DNA of 64,000 bases from Microterricola viridarii. GTDB lineage: Bacteria; Actinomycetota; Actinomycetes; Actinomycetales; Microbacteriaceae. Positions 16,807 to 25,824 of this stretch are shown one piece after another; positions within the stretch are counted from its first letter, which is position 1, and the number at the start of each line of letters is the position of its first letter. Both the position numbers and the translations under genes were made by a program. The stretch spans positions 310,001 to 374,000 of the forward strand of contig NZ_CP014145.1 in the NCBI RefSeq assembly GCF_001542775.1, read 5' to 3'. The notes beneath the pieces were generated by a model. That model did not search any database, was not told where the DNA came from, and saw only the letters and a list, made by a program, of their open reading frames with translations.

Positions 16807-18678
16807 ATGGCTTGGATCATGACGAACGCCCGCCGTTACCCGCTGCTGACCACCACCGTACTTGTGGGCCTTCTGGGCATCGTGCTCTGGGCGTTCGGTT
16901 TGGGGAGCGAGCCCGTCAACCTGGTGCGCTGGCTGTTCAGCGGCTTCGCCCTGTTCGTTGCCGTGCTGCAGGCCATCCAGATGGTCCGCGACATCATGCG
17001 TGGGCACTGGGGCCTCGACATCCTGGCCGTCACCGCCATCGTCGCGACCGTGCTGGTCGACGAGTACGTGGCGAGCATCGTGATCGTGCTCATGCTGACC
17101 GGTGGAGAGGCGCTCGAGGACTACGCGGCCGGCCGCGCCAAGCGGGAGCTCAACGCGCTGCTGGAGAAGAGCCCGCAGTCTGCGCACCGGGTGCTCCCGG
17201 GCGGCGGCATCGAGGAGGTGCCGGTGGCCGAGGTCAAGGTCGGCGACACGCTACTGCTGCGCCCGGCCGAGATCGTGCCCGTCGACGGCGAGCTGCTGGA
17301 CGTCGGCGGCGTGTTCGACGAGTCGTCGCTGACGGGTGAGAGCGTGCCGGTGGAGCGGGCCGTCGGTGACGCGGTGCTGAGCGGCGCCGTCAACGGGCAG
17401 GCCGCCGTGCAGATCACGGCCACCGCCACGGCAGAGAACAGCCAGTACCAGCGCATCGTCGCCCTGGTCGCGGCCGCCGGCGAGAGCAAAGCCCCCGTGG
17501 TGCGGCTGGCCGACCGATACGCGGTGCCGTTCACCCTGTTCTCGCTGGCGCTGGCCGGCGTGGCCTGGGCGGTCAGCGGCGACCCGGTGCGGTTCGCAGA
17601 AGTGCTCGTGGTCGCCACCCCGTGCCCGCTGCTGATCGCCGCCCCCGTCGCATTCATGGGCGGCATGAGCCGGGCCGCCCGCAACGGCGTGATCGTCAAG
17701 GGCGGCGGAGTGCTCGAAACGCTCTCCCGGGCCCGCACCGTCGTCTTCGACAAGACCGGAACGCTCACCCACGGGACCCCGAGCCTGACAGCGGTGCGCC
17801 CGGCTCCCGGCTTCGACGCCGACGAGGTGCTTGCGCTCGCGGCATCCGCAGAACAGTACTCCTCGCACGTGCTGGCGGCCTCGATCATGCGCGCAGCCGA
17901 GGAGCGCGGCCTCACCCTGCGCCCGGCCAAGACCGCCCGCGAGGTGGCCACACACGGCGTCGTCGCCGACATCGACGGCCGGGTCGTCACCATCGGCAAG
18001 CTGGCTTTCGTGCGGGATGCCGCCCCGGACGCCCGCGCGACGGAGCTGGTCGGCGGCGAGCTCTCGATCGCGGTCGCCGTCGACGGCCGATTCGCCGGTT
18101 CGATCGTGGCCAGCGACAGTGTGCGGGGCAACGCGGCGGCCACCATCGCGGCGCTGCGCGAACTCGGGGTGCGCGAGAGCATGATCTTGACCGGGGATGC
18201 CCGGGCAACGGCCAGCCACGTGGCCGAGGAGCTCGGGATCACCCGGGTGCAGGCCGAGTGCCTTCCGCAGGACAAGGTCATCACGGTCAGGGCGGTCACC
18301 GAGCGGCCCGTGATCATGGTCGGCGACGGCGTGAACGATGCCCCGGTGCTGGCCGCCGCCGACGTCGGCATCGCCATGGGGGCCAAGGGGGCGACGGCCG
18401 CCAGCGAGTCTGCCGACGTGGTGATCATGGTCGACGACATCTCGCGGGCGGCCAGGGCGGTGCAGATCGGCCACGACACCGTGCGCATCGCCCTGCAGAG
18501 CATCTGGATCGGCATCGCCTTCAGCGTCGTGCTGATGCTCATCGCCGCCTTCGGCGTGATCCCGGCCACCGTGGGTGCCGTGCTGCAGGAGGTGGTGGAC
18601 CTCGTGACGATCCTGAACGCCCTGCGGGCGATCGGGCGCCGCCGTGACGCGCACTGGAACGTGCCGTCCGCCCCGTAG
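16807..18678 (+). CDS. P1B-type heavy-metal-transporting ATPase with a TPC motif
   Basis: A P-type ATPase of about 623 residues. It has the actuator motif SSLTGES, phosphorylation motif DKTGTLTHG and hinge MVGDGVNDAPVL. The membrane metal-site motif reads ATPCPLLIAAP, that is TPC instead of the CPC of Cu or Zn pumps; TPC is listed for the P1B-5 group, whose substrates are uncertain (Ni/Fe suggested). In the nucleotide domain the usual His-Pro dipeptide is His-Val (SSHVLA). No N-terminal metal-binding domain is present. The start is uncertain: ATG 16807 is preferred because upstream in-frame sequence is the isocitrate dehydrogenase remnant and repeats. Confidence 0.88.
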   Translation: MAWIMTNARRYPLLTTTVLVGLLGIVLWAFGLGSEPVNLVRWLFSGFALFVAVLQAIQMVRDIMRGHWGLDILAVTAIVATVLVDEYVASIVIVLMLTGGEALEDYAAGRAKRELNALLEKSPQSAHRVLPGGGIEEVPVAEVKVGDTLLLRPAEIVPVDGELLDVGGVFDESSLTGESVPVERAVGDAVLSGAVNGQAAVQITATATAENSQYQRIVALVAAAGESKAPVVRLADRYAVPFTLFSLALAGVAWAVSGDPVRFAEVLVVATPCPLLIAAPVAFMGGMSRAARNGVIVKGGGVLETLSRARTVVFDKTGTLTHGTPSLTAVRPAPGFDADEVLALAASAEQYSSHVLAASIMRAAEERGLTLRPAKTAREVATHGVVADIDGRVVTIGKLAFVRDAAPDARATELVGGELSIAVAVDGRFAGSIVASDSVRGNAAATIAALRELGVRESMILTGDARATASHVAEELGITRVQAECLPQDKVITVRAVTERPVIMVGDGVNDAPVLAAADVGIAMGAKGATAASESADVVIMVDDISRAARAVQIGHDTVRIALQSIWIGIAFSVVLMLIAAFGVIPATVGAVLQEVVDLVTILNALRAIGRRRDAHWNVPSAP

Positions 18679-18762
18679 CCGGGCGGGAATCCCGGCCGCC
18701 GCGCCCGCGGATTGGGCCAAGATCACGAATCGATAACCCCTAGAAAAAAATCTGGATCGAGC

Positions 18763-18799
18763 TTGCACATTGTTTGTTCGTAAGCTTTACTAACAAACA
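18763..18799 (+). promoter_or_regulatory. Promoter and dyad operator of the ROK regulator gene
   Basis: TTGCAC (18763-18768) and TTTACT (18786-18791) are 17 bp apart. A large dyad covers the -10 region up to the start codon: TGTTTGTT (18771-18778) and AACAAACA (18792-18799) are perfect inverted repeats, and inside them GTAA and TTAC pair again. This resembles operators of ROK repressors and its overlap with the promoter and ATG implies autorepression. Confidence 0.7.
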
Positions 18800-19956
18800 T
18801 GACCGCAACGCAGCCCAGTCATGGGCGCATCCTCAGGCCCACCGCAAAGGTGCTGCCGGAGCATGCCCGCGGCCACAATCGCTCGCTCGTCCTGCAGACG
18901 TTGTACCGCCAGGGCCCGCAGAGCCGCGCCGACGTATCGCGGGAGACCGGGCTGACTCGGGTCACCATCTCCGACCTCGTCGCCGAGCTGATGCTGGACG
19001 GTTTCGTCATCGAGCTCGGCCAGCGTGAGTCTGCCCGCCCCGGCAAGCCGGCGACCATGATCGACATCGACCGCACCGCCTTCCAGATCATCGGCGTCGA
19101 TCTCTCCGACCAGCACATGCGGGCCGCCCTGCTCGACCTGGACGGCACCGTGCTCGACCGCGAGAACGCCGACCGCGCCGGGCGCACCGGCGACGACGCG
19201 CTCGCCGTTGTCGTCGGTCTGATCGAGGCGCTGACGCTGCGTGCCACGGCACCCCTGCTCGGCATCGGCGTCGGCTCGCCCGGCATCGTCGACGCAGAGG
19301 GCACCGTGCTCACCGCGCCCAACCTGGCCTGGACCCGGCTCCCGCTGCAGCGACTGCTGCAGGAGAGCTTCGGGGCCCCCGTGCTCGTGGCCAACGACGC
19401 CGACGTCGCCGTGCTCGCCGAGCACAGCTTCGGCGGCGCCAGCGGAGACGTCATGCTGGTCAAAGTGGGCGCCGGCGTCGGTGCCGGCCTGCTCCTCGGC
19501 GGCCGCCCGTTCTACGGGAGCAATTCCGCCGCCGGTGAGATCGGCCACGTCGTGATCGGCACCGATGGCGGCCCCGCCTGCGCGTGCGGCAAGATCGGCT
19601 GCCTCGAGGCCTGGCTGAGCGTGCCCCGCCTGACCGCGCAGCTCGCCACCACCACGGGCACGGAGGCTGAACAGGCCGCCGCGCGCGAACTCATTCTTCG
19701 GGAGGCAGGTCGCCGGCTCGGCATTATCCTGGCCCCCGTCGTCGGAGCACTCAACCTCTCAGAGATTGTGTTGAGCGGCCCGACGGAACTACTTGATGGC
19801 CCGCTGGCAACAGCAACCGTCGAGACACTCCGGAAGCGAACGATGGCCGAGTTCACTGGTGATCTCGCCCTCCGGATGACCTCGCTGGCGCAGGACGACA
19901 TCGTCTTGCGCGGCGCGGCTGTCATGGTCCTTTCAGGACAACTCGGGGTCTCATAG
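18799..19956 (+). CDS. ROK-family transcriptional repressor of an amino-sugar operon
   Basis: A 385-residue regulator with an N-terminal winged-helix HTH (RADVSRETGLTRVTISDLVA, about residues 50-75) and a C-terminal ROK sugar-sensing domain with VGVGAGLLLGG and the zinc cluster CACGKIGCLEA. ROK repressors such as NagC respond to amino sugars or their phosphates. It starts the operon of ABC importer, hexosaminidase, kinase and NagB, and lies under a dyad operator that overlaps its own start codon. The short distance from -10 to ATG suggests a leaderless transcript. Confidence 0.92.
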   Translation: MTATQPSHGRILRPTAKVLPEHARGHNRSLVLQTLYRQGPQSRADVSRETGLTRVTISDLVAELMLDGFVIELGQRESARPGKPATMIDIDRTAFQIIGVDLSDQHMRAALLDLDGTVLDRENADRAGRTGDDALAVVVGLIEALTLRATAPLLGIGVGSPGIVDAEGTVLTAPNLAWTRLPLQRLLQESFGAPVLVANDADVAVLAEHSFGGASGDVMLVKVGAGVGAGLLLGGRPFYGSNSAAGEIGHVVIGTDGGPACACGKIGCLEAWLSVPRLTAQLATTTGTEAEQAAARELILREAGRRLGIILAPVVGALNLSEIVLSGPTELLDGPLATATVETLRKRTMAEFTGDLALRMTSLAQDDIVLRGAAVMVLSGQLGVS

Positions 19957-20005
19957 AGGCCTCGTCTCGCACCACCACACCCAACCAAGAGTAAAGGAAT
20001 CCGCA

Positions 20006-21310
20006 ATGAAGAGAAGGTATGCAGCCCTCGCACTGGGCACCGCAGCGGCACTCGTTCTTGCTGGTTGCAGCGCAACCACCGGCAACGAAGGCGGTAACAC
20101 CGGCGGTACCGCCGAGGGTCAGAACATCACGCTGTGGCTGATGGGTGGCGACACCCCGGACACGCTCCGTGACTACCTCAAGACCGAGTACAAGGACGCC
20201 ACCGGCGGCACCCTCACGATCGAGGAGCAGGGCTGGGGCGATGCCCTCGCCAAGCTGACCACCTCGCTGCCTGACGCGGCGAACACCCCCGATGTCGTCG
20301 AGATCGGAAACACCTGGTCGCCCACGTTCACCAACGTTGGCGCGTTCAGCGACGTCAGCGACCTGGTCGACGAGCTCGGCGGCGACAAGCTGATCCAGTC
20401 CTTCGTCGAGGTCGGCAAGGTCGACGGCGCCAACTACGCGCTGCCGTACTACTTCGGCTCGCGCTACAACTTCTACCGCAAGGACATCTGGGCTGCAGCC
20501 GGCAAGACCGTCCCCACGACCCTCGCCGAGTTCGACGAGACCGTGAAGGCGCTCCGCACCGACGGCCAGTCCGGCTTCTACATCGGTGGCTCCGACTGGC
20601 GCAACGCCATCTCCTGGATCTTCGCCAACGGTGGAGAGCTCGCGGAGAAGGACGGCGACAAGTGGACCTCCACCCTCTCGTCCGAGAACAGCCAGAAGGG
20701 CATCGCCCAGTTCGCCGAGCTGTTCAAGGGTGCGTCGCTCGCACCGGCGACCGAGTTCGACAGCACGCCGTGGGTCAACATCAACAACAACGAGGCGACC
20801 GGCGCCCCCGAGGCCGCGACGATCATCGCTCCGGGCTGGGCTCACTGGTCCATCGGTGACCTCGCCGCCGACCCCAAGGACGCAACCAAGACGGTCGCGA
20901 CCTGGAACGACGACGTGTTCGGCACCTTCGTGCTCCCGGGTGTCGACGGCGGCGCAGCCCCCGTCTTCGCCGGTGGCTCGAACATCGCCATCTCGGCCGC
21001 CAGCAAGAACCAGGAAGGCTCGCGCGAGCTGCTGAAGATCGTCTTCTCCCCGGAGTACCAGCAGCTCCTCGGCGAGAACGGCCTCGGCCCGGCCAACCTG
21101 GACTACGCATCGGCTCTCGGTGACGACCAGTTCGCCGCTGCACTGATCGAGTCCGCTGCCTCCTCCAAGCTGACCCCCGCCGCTCCCGGCTGGGCAGCTG
21201 TCGAGGGTGCCGCACTGCTCGAGGAGTTCTTCGGCAAGGTCTCCGCCGGCGGCGACATCAAGGCGCTCTCCGCTGAGTACGACGAGAAGATCACCGCGCT
21301 GCTCAACTAG
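20006..21310 (+). CDS. Sugar ABC transporter substrate-binding lipoprotein (amino-sugar/chitooligosaccharide type)
   Basis: A 434-residue CUT1-family binding protein. The signal peptide ends in the lipobox LVLAGC with the modified Cys at 21, followed by a Gly/Thr-rich tether and a bilobed binding domain containing VVEIGNTWSP and WAHWSIGDLA. It captures the sugar outside the cell for the two permeases that follow. No ATPase gene is in the operon, so a shared MsiK-type ATPase elsewhere is likely, as is usual in actinobacteria. The ligand is inferred from the neighbouring hexosaminidase, kinase and NagB. RBS AAAGGA precedes the ATG. Confidence 0.9.
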   Translation: MKRRYAALALGTAAALVLAGCSATTGNEGGNTGGTAEGQNITLWLMGGDTPDTLRDYLKTEYKDATGGTLTIEEQGWGDALAKLTTSLPDAANTPDVVEIGNTWSPTFTNVGAFSDVSDLVDELGGDKLIQSFVEVGKVDGANYALPYYFGSRYNFYRKDIWAAAGKTVPTTLAEFDETVKALRTDGQSGFYIGGSDWRNAISWIFANGGELAEKDGDKWTSTLSSENSQKGIAQFAELFKGASLAPATEFDSTPWVNINNNEATGAPEAATIIAPGWAHWSIGDLAADPKDATKTVATWNDDVFGTFVLPGVDGGAAPVFAGGSNIAISAASKNQEGSRELLKIVFSPEYQQLLGENGLGPANLDYASALGDDQFAAALIESAASSKLTPAAPGWAAVEGAALLEEFFGKVSAGGDIKALSAEYDEKITALLN

Positions 21311-21319
21311 CAGCATCCG

Positions 21320-21392
21320 TAACACCAGCAACACCAGCAACACCAGTTACACCAGCAACACCAGGGGCCGCGGGAGGACATTCCGCGGCCCC
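21320..21392 (+). terminator. 9-bp repeats and attenuating hairpin between binding-protein and permease genes
   Basis: Five 9-bp units of the form CAACACCAG (21320-21364) run into a perfect 10-bp stem, GGGGCCGCGG (21364-21373) and CCGCGGCCCC (21383-21392). Such hairpins after binding-protein genes commonly let that gene be expressed more than the permeases. Confidence 0.65.
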
Positions 21393-21441
21393 TGCCCCTG
21401 AAACCATCGCTTTCGCTCGCACCAGAAAGGAGGATGAGACA

Positions 21442-22398
21442 ATGAGCTCTACCGTTGCCACCGCGCCGGAGCAGGCCACGAAGCAGGACAGCCGAGTCGC
21501 CAGACCCCGGCGCCGCGTCCCCGCACCCTACTTCCTCCTCATCCCATCCGTCGTCATCCTCCTGATCGGCATGGGCTATCCGCTCATCTGGCAGACCATC
21601 ACCTCCTTCCAGGAGTTCGGCCTGTCGCAGCAGTTCGGCCAGCCCGCGCCCTTCGTCGGCTTCGCGAACTACATCGAACTCGCCGGCAACCCTGTCATGT
21701 GGGGCGTGGTCGGCCGTTCGCTGCTGTTCATGGCAGTGACCGCGATCATCACGCTCGCCGTTGGACTGCTGCTCGCAGTGCTGATGACGGCCGTCGGCAA
21801 GGTCGTGCGCCTCACCCTGCAGATCTCGCTCCTGCTCGCCTGGGCGATGCCAGTCGTCGCCGCCATGACCGTGTGGATCTGGCTCTTCGACCGCCGCCGC
21901 GGCGTCGTCAACTACCTGCTCGACATGATCCCCGGCGTCGAGATGAACCGCTTCGCCTGGCTCGAGAACCCCTTCACCTTCTTCATGGTCGCGAGCATCA
22001 TCGTGATCTGGATGTCGGTGCCGTTCGTCGCATTCTCCGTCTACGCGGGCCTCACCCAGGTCTCCGACGAGGTGCTCGAGGCCGCCCAGCTCGACGGTGC
22101 CAGCGGCTGGCAGCGCCTCCGGTTCATCATCATGCCGATGATCCGCCCGGTCATCGCCATCGTGCTCCTGCTGCAGCTCATCTGGGACCTGCGCGTCTTC
22201 ACCCAGATCACGATGCTGCAGGACGCCGGCTCCCGAGCCTCTGAGTTCGACCTGCTCGGCACCTACATCTACAAGCTCGGCGCCGGATCGCAGGACTTCG
22301 GCATGGCCTCGGCCGTCTCGATCTTCGTGCTCCTGCTCACGTTCGCGATCAGCTGGTACTACGTGCGCAGCCTTCTCAAGGAGGACGAACAGTCATGA
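21442..22398 (+). CDS. Sugar ABC transporter permease (MalF-like)
   Basis: A 318-residue inner-membrane permease with six hydrophobic helices. The cytoplasmic EAA loop that contacts the ATPase is visible as VLEAAQLDGASGWQRLRFI. Its ATG is preceded by AAAGGAGG and the stop overlaps the next permease by 4 nt. It forms the transmembrane channel of the amino-sugar importer with the following gene. Confidence 0.93.
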   Translation: MSSTVATAPEQATKQDSRVARPRRRVPAPYFLLIPSVVILLIGMGYPLIWQTITSFQEFGLSQQFGQPAPFVGFANYIELAGNPVMWGVVGRSLLFMAVTAIITLAVGLLLAVLMTAVGKVVRLTLQISLLLAWAMPVVAAMTVWIWLFDRRRGVVNYLLDMIPGVEMNRFAWLENPFTFFMVASIIVIWMSVPFVAFSVYAGLTQVSDEVLEAAQLDGASGWQRLRFIIMPMIRPVIAIVLLLQLIWDLRVFTQITMLQDAGSRASEFDLLGTYIYKLGAGSQDFGMASAVSIFVLLLTFAISWYYVRSLLKEDEQS

Positions 22399-23312
22399 CC
22401 ACCGCAACCACCCCCAACCACACGCAGCTCCTGACCTCTGGTCGGTCCGGCCGCGCCGCGAAGCTGCGCACCCGTCAGCCGCTGCGTCTGAGCCGCGTGC
22501 TCTACTCGGTGCTCGCCATCGTCATCGCCCTCGGCTGGGTCTTCCCGGTCTACTGGATGATCAACTCCTCGCTGCTGCCCAACCGCACGCTGCAGTCCTT
22601 CATCCCGACCTTCGTGCCCATCAACGGTTCGCTGAACAACTACTCCAACGCACTGGAGAACGGCTCGTTCTTCTCGGCGCTCGGCATCAGCCTCTCGGTC
22701 ACCCTCATCGCCGTGTTCTTCTGCCTGCTCTTCGCTTTCCTCGCTGCGGTGGCCATCAGCCGCTTCCGGTTCAAGGGTCGCAAGAGCTTCGTCCTCGCCG
22801 TCCTTATCGTGCAGATGCTGCCGGCCGAAGGCCTGTTCATCGCCCAGTACAAGATGGTGGCCAGCGTCGGGCTGCTGAACTCCATCATCGGCGTGAGTGT
22901 CATCTACACCGCCGCCGTCGTGCCGTTCACGATCTGGATGCTGCGCGGCTTCGTCGCCGGCATCCCGGCCGACCTCGAAGAGGCAGCCATGGTCGACGGC
23001 CTGAGCCGCACCCAGGCGTTCATGCGCATCACCTTCCCGCTGCTGGCCCCCGGGCTCGTCGCATCCGGTGTCTTCGCCTTCCTCCAGGCCTGGAACGAGT
23101 TCACGGTGGCCCTCGTGCTGTTGCCGGCCGAGGCGATGCAGACGCTGCCGCTGTGGCTGCGCGGATTCATCCAGGCCAGCGCCACGCGTGAGACGGACTG
23201 GGGCCAAGTCATGGCCGCCTCGACGCTCGTCGCGGTGCCCGTCATCGTCTTCTTCCTCATCGTCCAGGGTCGCATGACCAGCGGGCTCGTCGCGGGGGCG
23301 GTCAAGGGATGA
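22395..23312 (+). CDS. Sugar ABC transporter permease (MalG-like)
   Basis: A 305-residue permease, second half of the importer channel, with about six membrane helices and the EAA loop DLEEAAMVDGLSRTQAFMRI. ATGA overlap with the first permease and with the downstream hexosaminidase gene ties the importer to intracellular sugar cleavage. Confidence 0.93.
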   Translation: MTTATTPNHTQLLTSGRSGRAAKLRTRQPLRLSRVLYSVLAIVIALGWVFPVYWMINSSLLPNRTLQSFIPTFVPINGSLNNYSNALENGSFFSALGISLSVTLIAVFFCLLFAFLAAVAISRFRFKGRKSFVLAVLIVQMLPAEGLFIAQYKMVASVGLLNSIIGVSVIYTAAVVPFTIWMLRGFVAGIPADLEEAAMVDGLSRTQAFMRITFPLLAPGLVASGVFAFLQAWNEFTVALVLLPAEAMQTLPLWLRGFIQASATRETDWGQVMAASTLVAVPVIVFFLIVQGRMTSGLVAGAVKG

Positions 23313-24841
23313 CGCTGCTGGAGAGCGATCCGAGCACGCAGGAAGCACTGCGAGGCCGGATCGCCAGAACACTGCTGCCCGGATTCGTGGGCCCGACGCT
23401 GCCGGACTGGCTGGAGGAGCGCCTGCGCGGCGGGCTGGGCGGGGTCTGCCTGTTCGGAACCAACATCGAGTCGATGCCGCAACTGCGCGCGCTGACCGCC
23501 GCCATCCGCGCGGCCAACCCGCTCGCCGTCATCGCCATCGACGAAGAGGGCGGCGACGTCACCCGGCTGTACTACGCCGTCGGCTCGCCCTACCCGGGCG
23601 CAGCGGTGCTCGGCCGCGCCGACGACCTCGCACACACGGAGAACGTGGGCAGGCTGGTCGGCTGGGAGCTGCGCCGGACCGGCTGCACCCTCAACTTCGC
23701 CCCCTCCATCGACATCAACTCCAACCCGAACAACCCCGTCATCGGTGTGCGCAGCTTCGGCGCGGACGCCGCCACCGTCGCCGCGCACGGCGCCGCATGG
23801 ATCCGCGGGCACCAGCAGACCGGTGTGGCCGTCAGCGCCAAGCACTTCCCCGGCCACGGCGACACCGCCGTGGACTCGCACCTCGCACTGCCGGTGATCG
23901 ACCGCAGTGCCGCCGAACTGCGTGAGCGCGAGCTCGTGCCGTTCCGCGCCGCGGTCGCCGCCGGGGCCCGCACCATCATGAGCTCGCACATCCTGCTGCC
24001 GCAGCTGGACGCCGAGCTGCCCGCCACGTTCTCGCGCACAATCCTGCAGGGCCTGCTCCGCGAGGAGCTCGGCTTCGACGGCGTCATCGTCACCGACGCC
24101 CTCGACATGAAGGGCGCCAGCGGCGAGCACGGTATCGCCGAGGCGGCCGTGCTGGCCCTCGCGGCCGGTTGCGACCTGCTCTGCATCGGCACCGAGAACA
24201 CCGACGCACAGCTGGCCGAGATCGAGGAGACCGTGCTGGCCGCCCTGGCCGCCGGGCTCATCGAGCCCGAGCGCATCGCCGAGGCCGCTGGCCGCGTCAT
24301 CCGCCTGGCCGAGGAATCGCTCGCACTCGAGGCCAGTGTGCCGGTGCCGGATGCCGTCGATCCGGCCGTTGACCCGACGCTCGCCGCGGCGCGCGTCGCC
24401 GCGACCTTCCACGTCTCGGACGACGCGGCGCGCTGGCTCGCCGCCGGCGGCTCCGCACCGAGCATTGTTCGGATCGACACCGAGGCGAACATCGCCGTCG
24501 GTGTCGCCCCGTGGGGCCCGTTCGCCGCCCTGAACGACGAGGCGGGCAGCGACCCGCTCTGGGTCGGGCCGAACGTACACATCGTCGCGGAGGGCGCCCC
24601 TGCGCTCCCGCAGCTTGCCCACCGCGTCATCGTCGTCGGCAAGGACAACCACCGGCACGACTTCGCTCGCGCCGCGATCGACGGCATCCGTGCCAGCGGT
24701 TCCGACGTGCTCGTGGTCGACATGGGCTGGCCGTCCGACGAACTCGACTACGCCGATATCGCGACCTTCGGCGCCTCGCGCCTGCTCGGCCACGCCCTGC
24801 TCGAACTGCTCGGCGCGCCGGCGGGGGAGCGCGCAGCGTGA
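23309..24841 (+). CDS. nagZ: Cytoplasmic beta-N-acetylhexosaminidase, GH3 (NagZ-like)
   Basis: A 510-residue glycoside hydrolase family 3 enzyme without signal peptide. The NagZ-type motif KHFPGHGDT is present with the His that serves as acid/base, and the nucleophile Asp is in VTDALDM. It should split imported GlcNAc-containing disaccharides. The C-terminal 170 residues are an additional domain that is common in actinobacterial forms. It overlaps the preceding permease and following kinase genes by 4 nt, so uptake, cleavage and phosphorylation are translated together. Whether the natural substrate is chitobiose or cell-wall muropeptide sugar cannot be decided here. Confidence 0.88.
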   Translation: MTLLESDPSTQEALRGRIARTLLPGFVGPTLPDWLEERLRGGLGGVCLFGTNIESMPQLRALTAAIRAANPLAVIAIDEEGGDVTRLYYAVGSPYPGAAVLGRADDLAHTENVGRLVGWELRRTGCTLNFAPSIDINSNPNNPVIGVRSFGADAATVAAHGAAWIRGHQQTGVAVSAKHFPGHGDTAVDSHLALPVIDRSAAELRERELVPFRAAVAAGARTIMSSHILLPQLDAELPATFSRTILQGLLREELGFDGVIVTDALDMKGASGEHGIAEAAVLALAAGCDLLCIGTENTDAQLAEIEETVLAALAAGLIEPERIAEAAGRVIRLAEESLALEASVPVPDAVDPAVDPTLAAARVAATFHVSDDAARWLAAGGSAPSIVRIDTEANIAVGVAPWGPFAALNDEAGSDPLWVGPNVHIVAEGAPALPQLAHRVIVVGKDNHRHDFARAAIDGIRASGSDVLVVDMGWPSDELDYADIATFGASRLLGHALLELLGAPAGERAA

Positions 24842-25824
24842 GAATCGGCGTTGACATCGGCGGCACCAAGACGGCTGCCATCGCCGTGGCCGACGACGGC
24901 AGCTTCGGCGAACCGCTGCGTCGGGCCACCGGCTTCGGGGCCCGTGAAGTGCTGGACAGCGCCGAGGCCAGCGTGCGTGCCCTCGCGGCCCGGGCCGGCC
25001 TCGACGTCTCGGCGTTCACCTCGATCGGCGTCGGCATCCCCGGTGCCGTCGACAACGCGAACGGCATCGTTTCGCACGCCGTGAACCTGGGCGTCTCCGA
25101 GCTGGCGCTCGGCCGCGAGCTGGGCGAGCGCATCGGCGTGCCCGTGCGGGTCGAGAACGACGTGAAGGCGGCCGCGCTCGGTGCGCACCGCTTGACCACG
25201 GACACCCTGGCGACGGCCAGCCTGGAGGCGGATCGCCCGGCGTTGGACCGGCCAACCGCTGACGGCGTGGGTGCCGCATCCGGCAACCCGGTCGGCGGCA
25301 GCATGGCGTACCTCAACCTCGGTACCGGTTTGGCTGCCGGCATCGTGCAACAGGGGGTGCTGCTGCGCGGCGCCACCGGAACCGCCGGAGAGATCGGGCA
25401 CCTGCCGATCGACCCTGCCGGGGTGCTCTGCGGCTGTGGCCAGGTGGGCTGCTTGGAGACCGTCGCATCCGGTTCGGCCATTACCCGAATGTGGCCGAGC
25501 CGGGCCGAGTACCCGGCGTTGGAGCTGTTCGAGCTGGCCGCGGCCGGCGACGCCCGCGCGCTCGCTGTGCAGCGCACATTCTTCGAGGGAGTGGCGGCCG
25601 GGGTGCGCACCCTCGTGCTCACCGTCGACGTCGACCGGGTCGTGATCGGCGGCGGATTGAGCGCCCTCGGCGACCCGCTGCTTCGCGGCGTTCGCGGTGT
25701 ACTGGCAGACTGGTCTTCGAGCTCACCGTTCCTTGCCTCCCTGGCCCTGTCCGAACGCGTGCGGCTCATCCCCATCGGATTTCCTGCCGCAGCCTTCGGC
25801 GCGGCATTAGTAGGAGTGAAATAG
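24838..25824 (+). CDS. ROK-family amino-sugar kinase (N-acetylglucosamine kinase)
   Basis: A 328-residue sugar kinase. The ATP-binding motif VDIGGTKTAAIAV is at the N terminus, the sugar-binding Asn-Asp in VENDVKAAAL, GEIGHLPID follows, and the zinc cluster reads CGCGQVGCLE. The GTG start overlaps the nagZ stop (GTGA). Between hexosaminidase and NagB the obvious job is to phosphorylate GlcNAc at C6. Confidence 0.88.
   Translation: MRIGVDIGGTKTAAIAVADDGSFGEPLRRATGFGAREVLDSAEASVRALAARAGLDVSAFTSIGVGIPGAVDNANGIVSHAVNLGVSELALGRELGERIGVPVRVENDVKAAALGAHRLTTDTLATASLEADRPALDRPTADGVGAASGNPVGGSMAYLNLGTGLAAGIVQQGVLLRGATGTAGEIGHLPIDPAGVLCGCGQVGCLETVASGSAITRMWPSRAEYPALELFELAAAGDARALAVQRTFFEGVAAGVRTLVLTVDVDRVVIGGGLSALGDPLLRGVRGVLADWSSSSPFLASLALSERVRLIPIGFPAAAFGAALVGVK

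Noticed and set aside
24511..24837. N-terminal extension of the ROK kinase into the nagZ gene
   Set aside because: The extra frame is the shadow of nagZ; the kinase fold begins at GTG 24838, which overlaps the nagZ stop as in other couplings of this operon.
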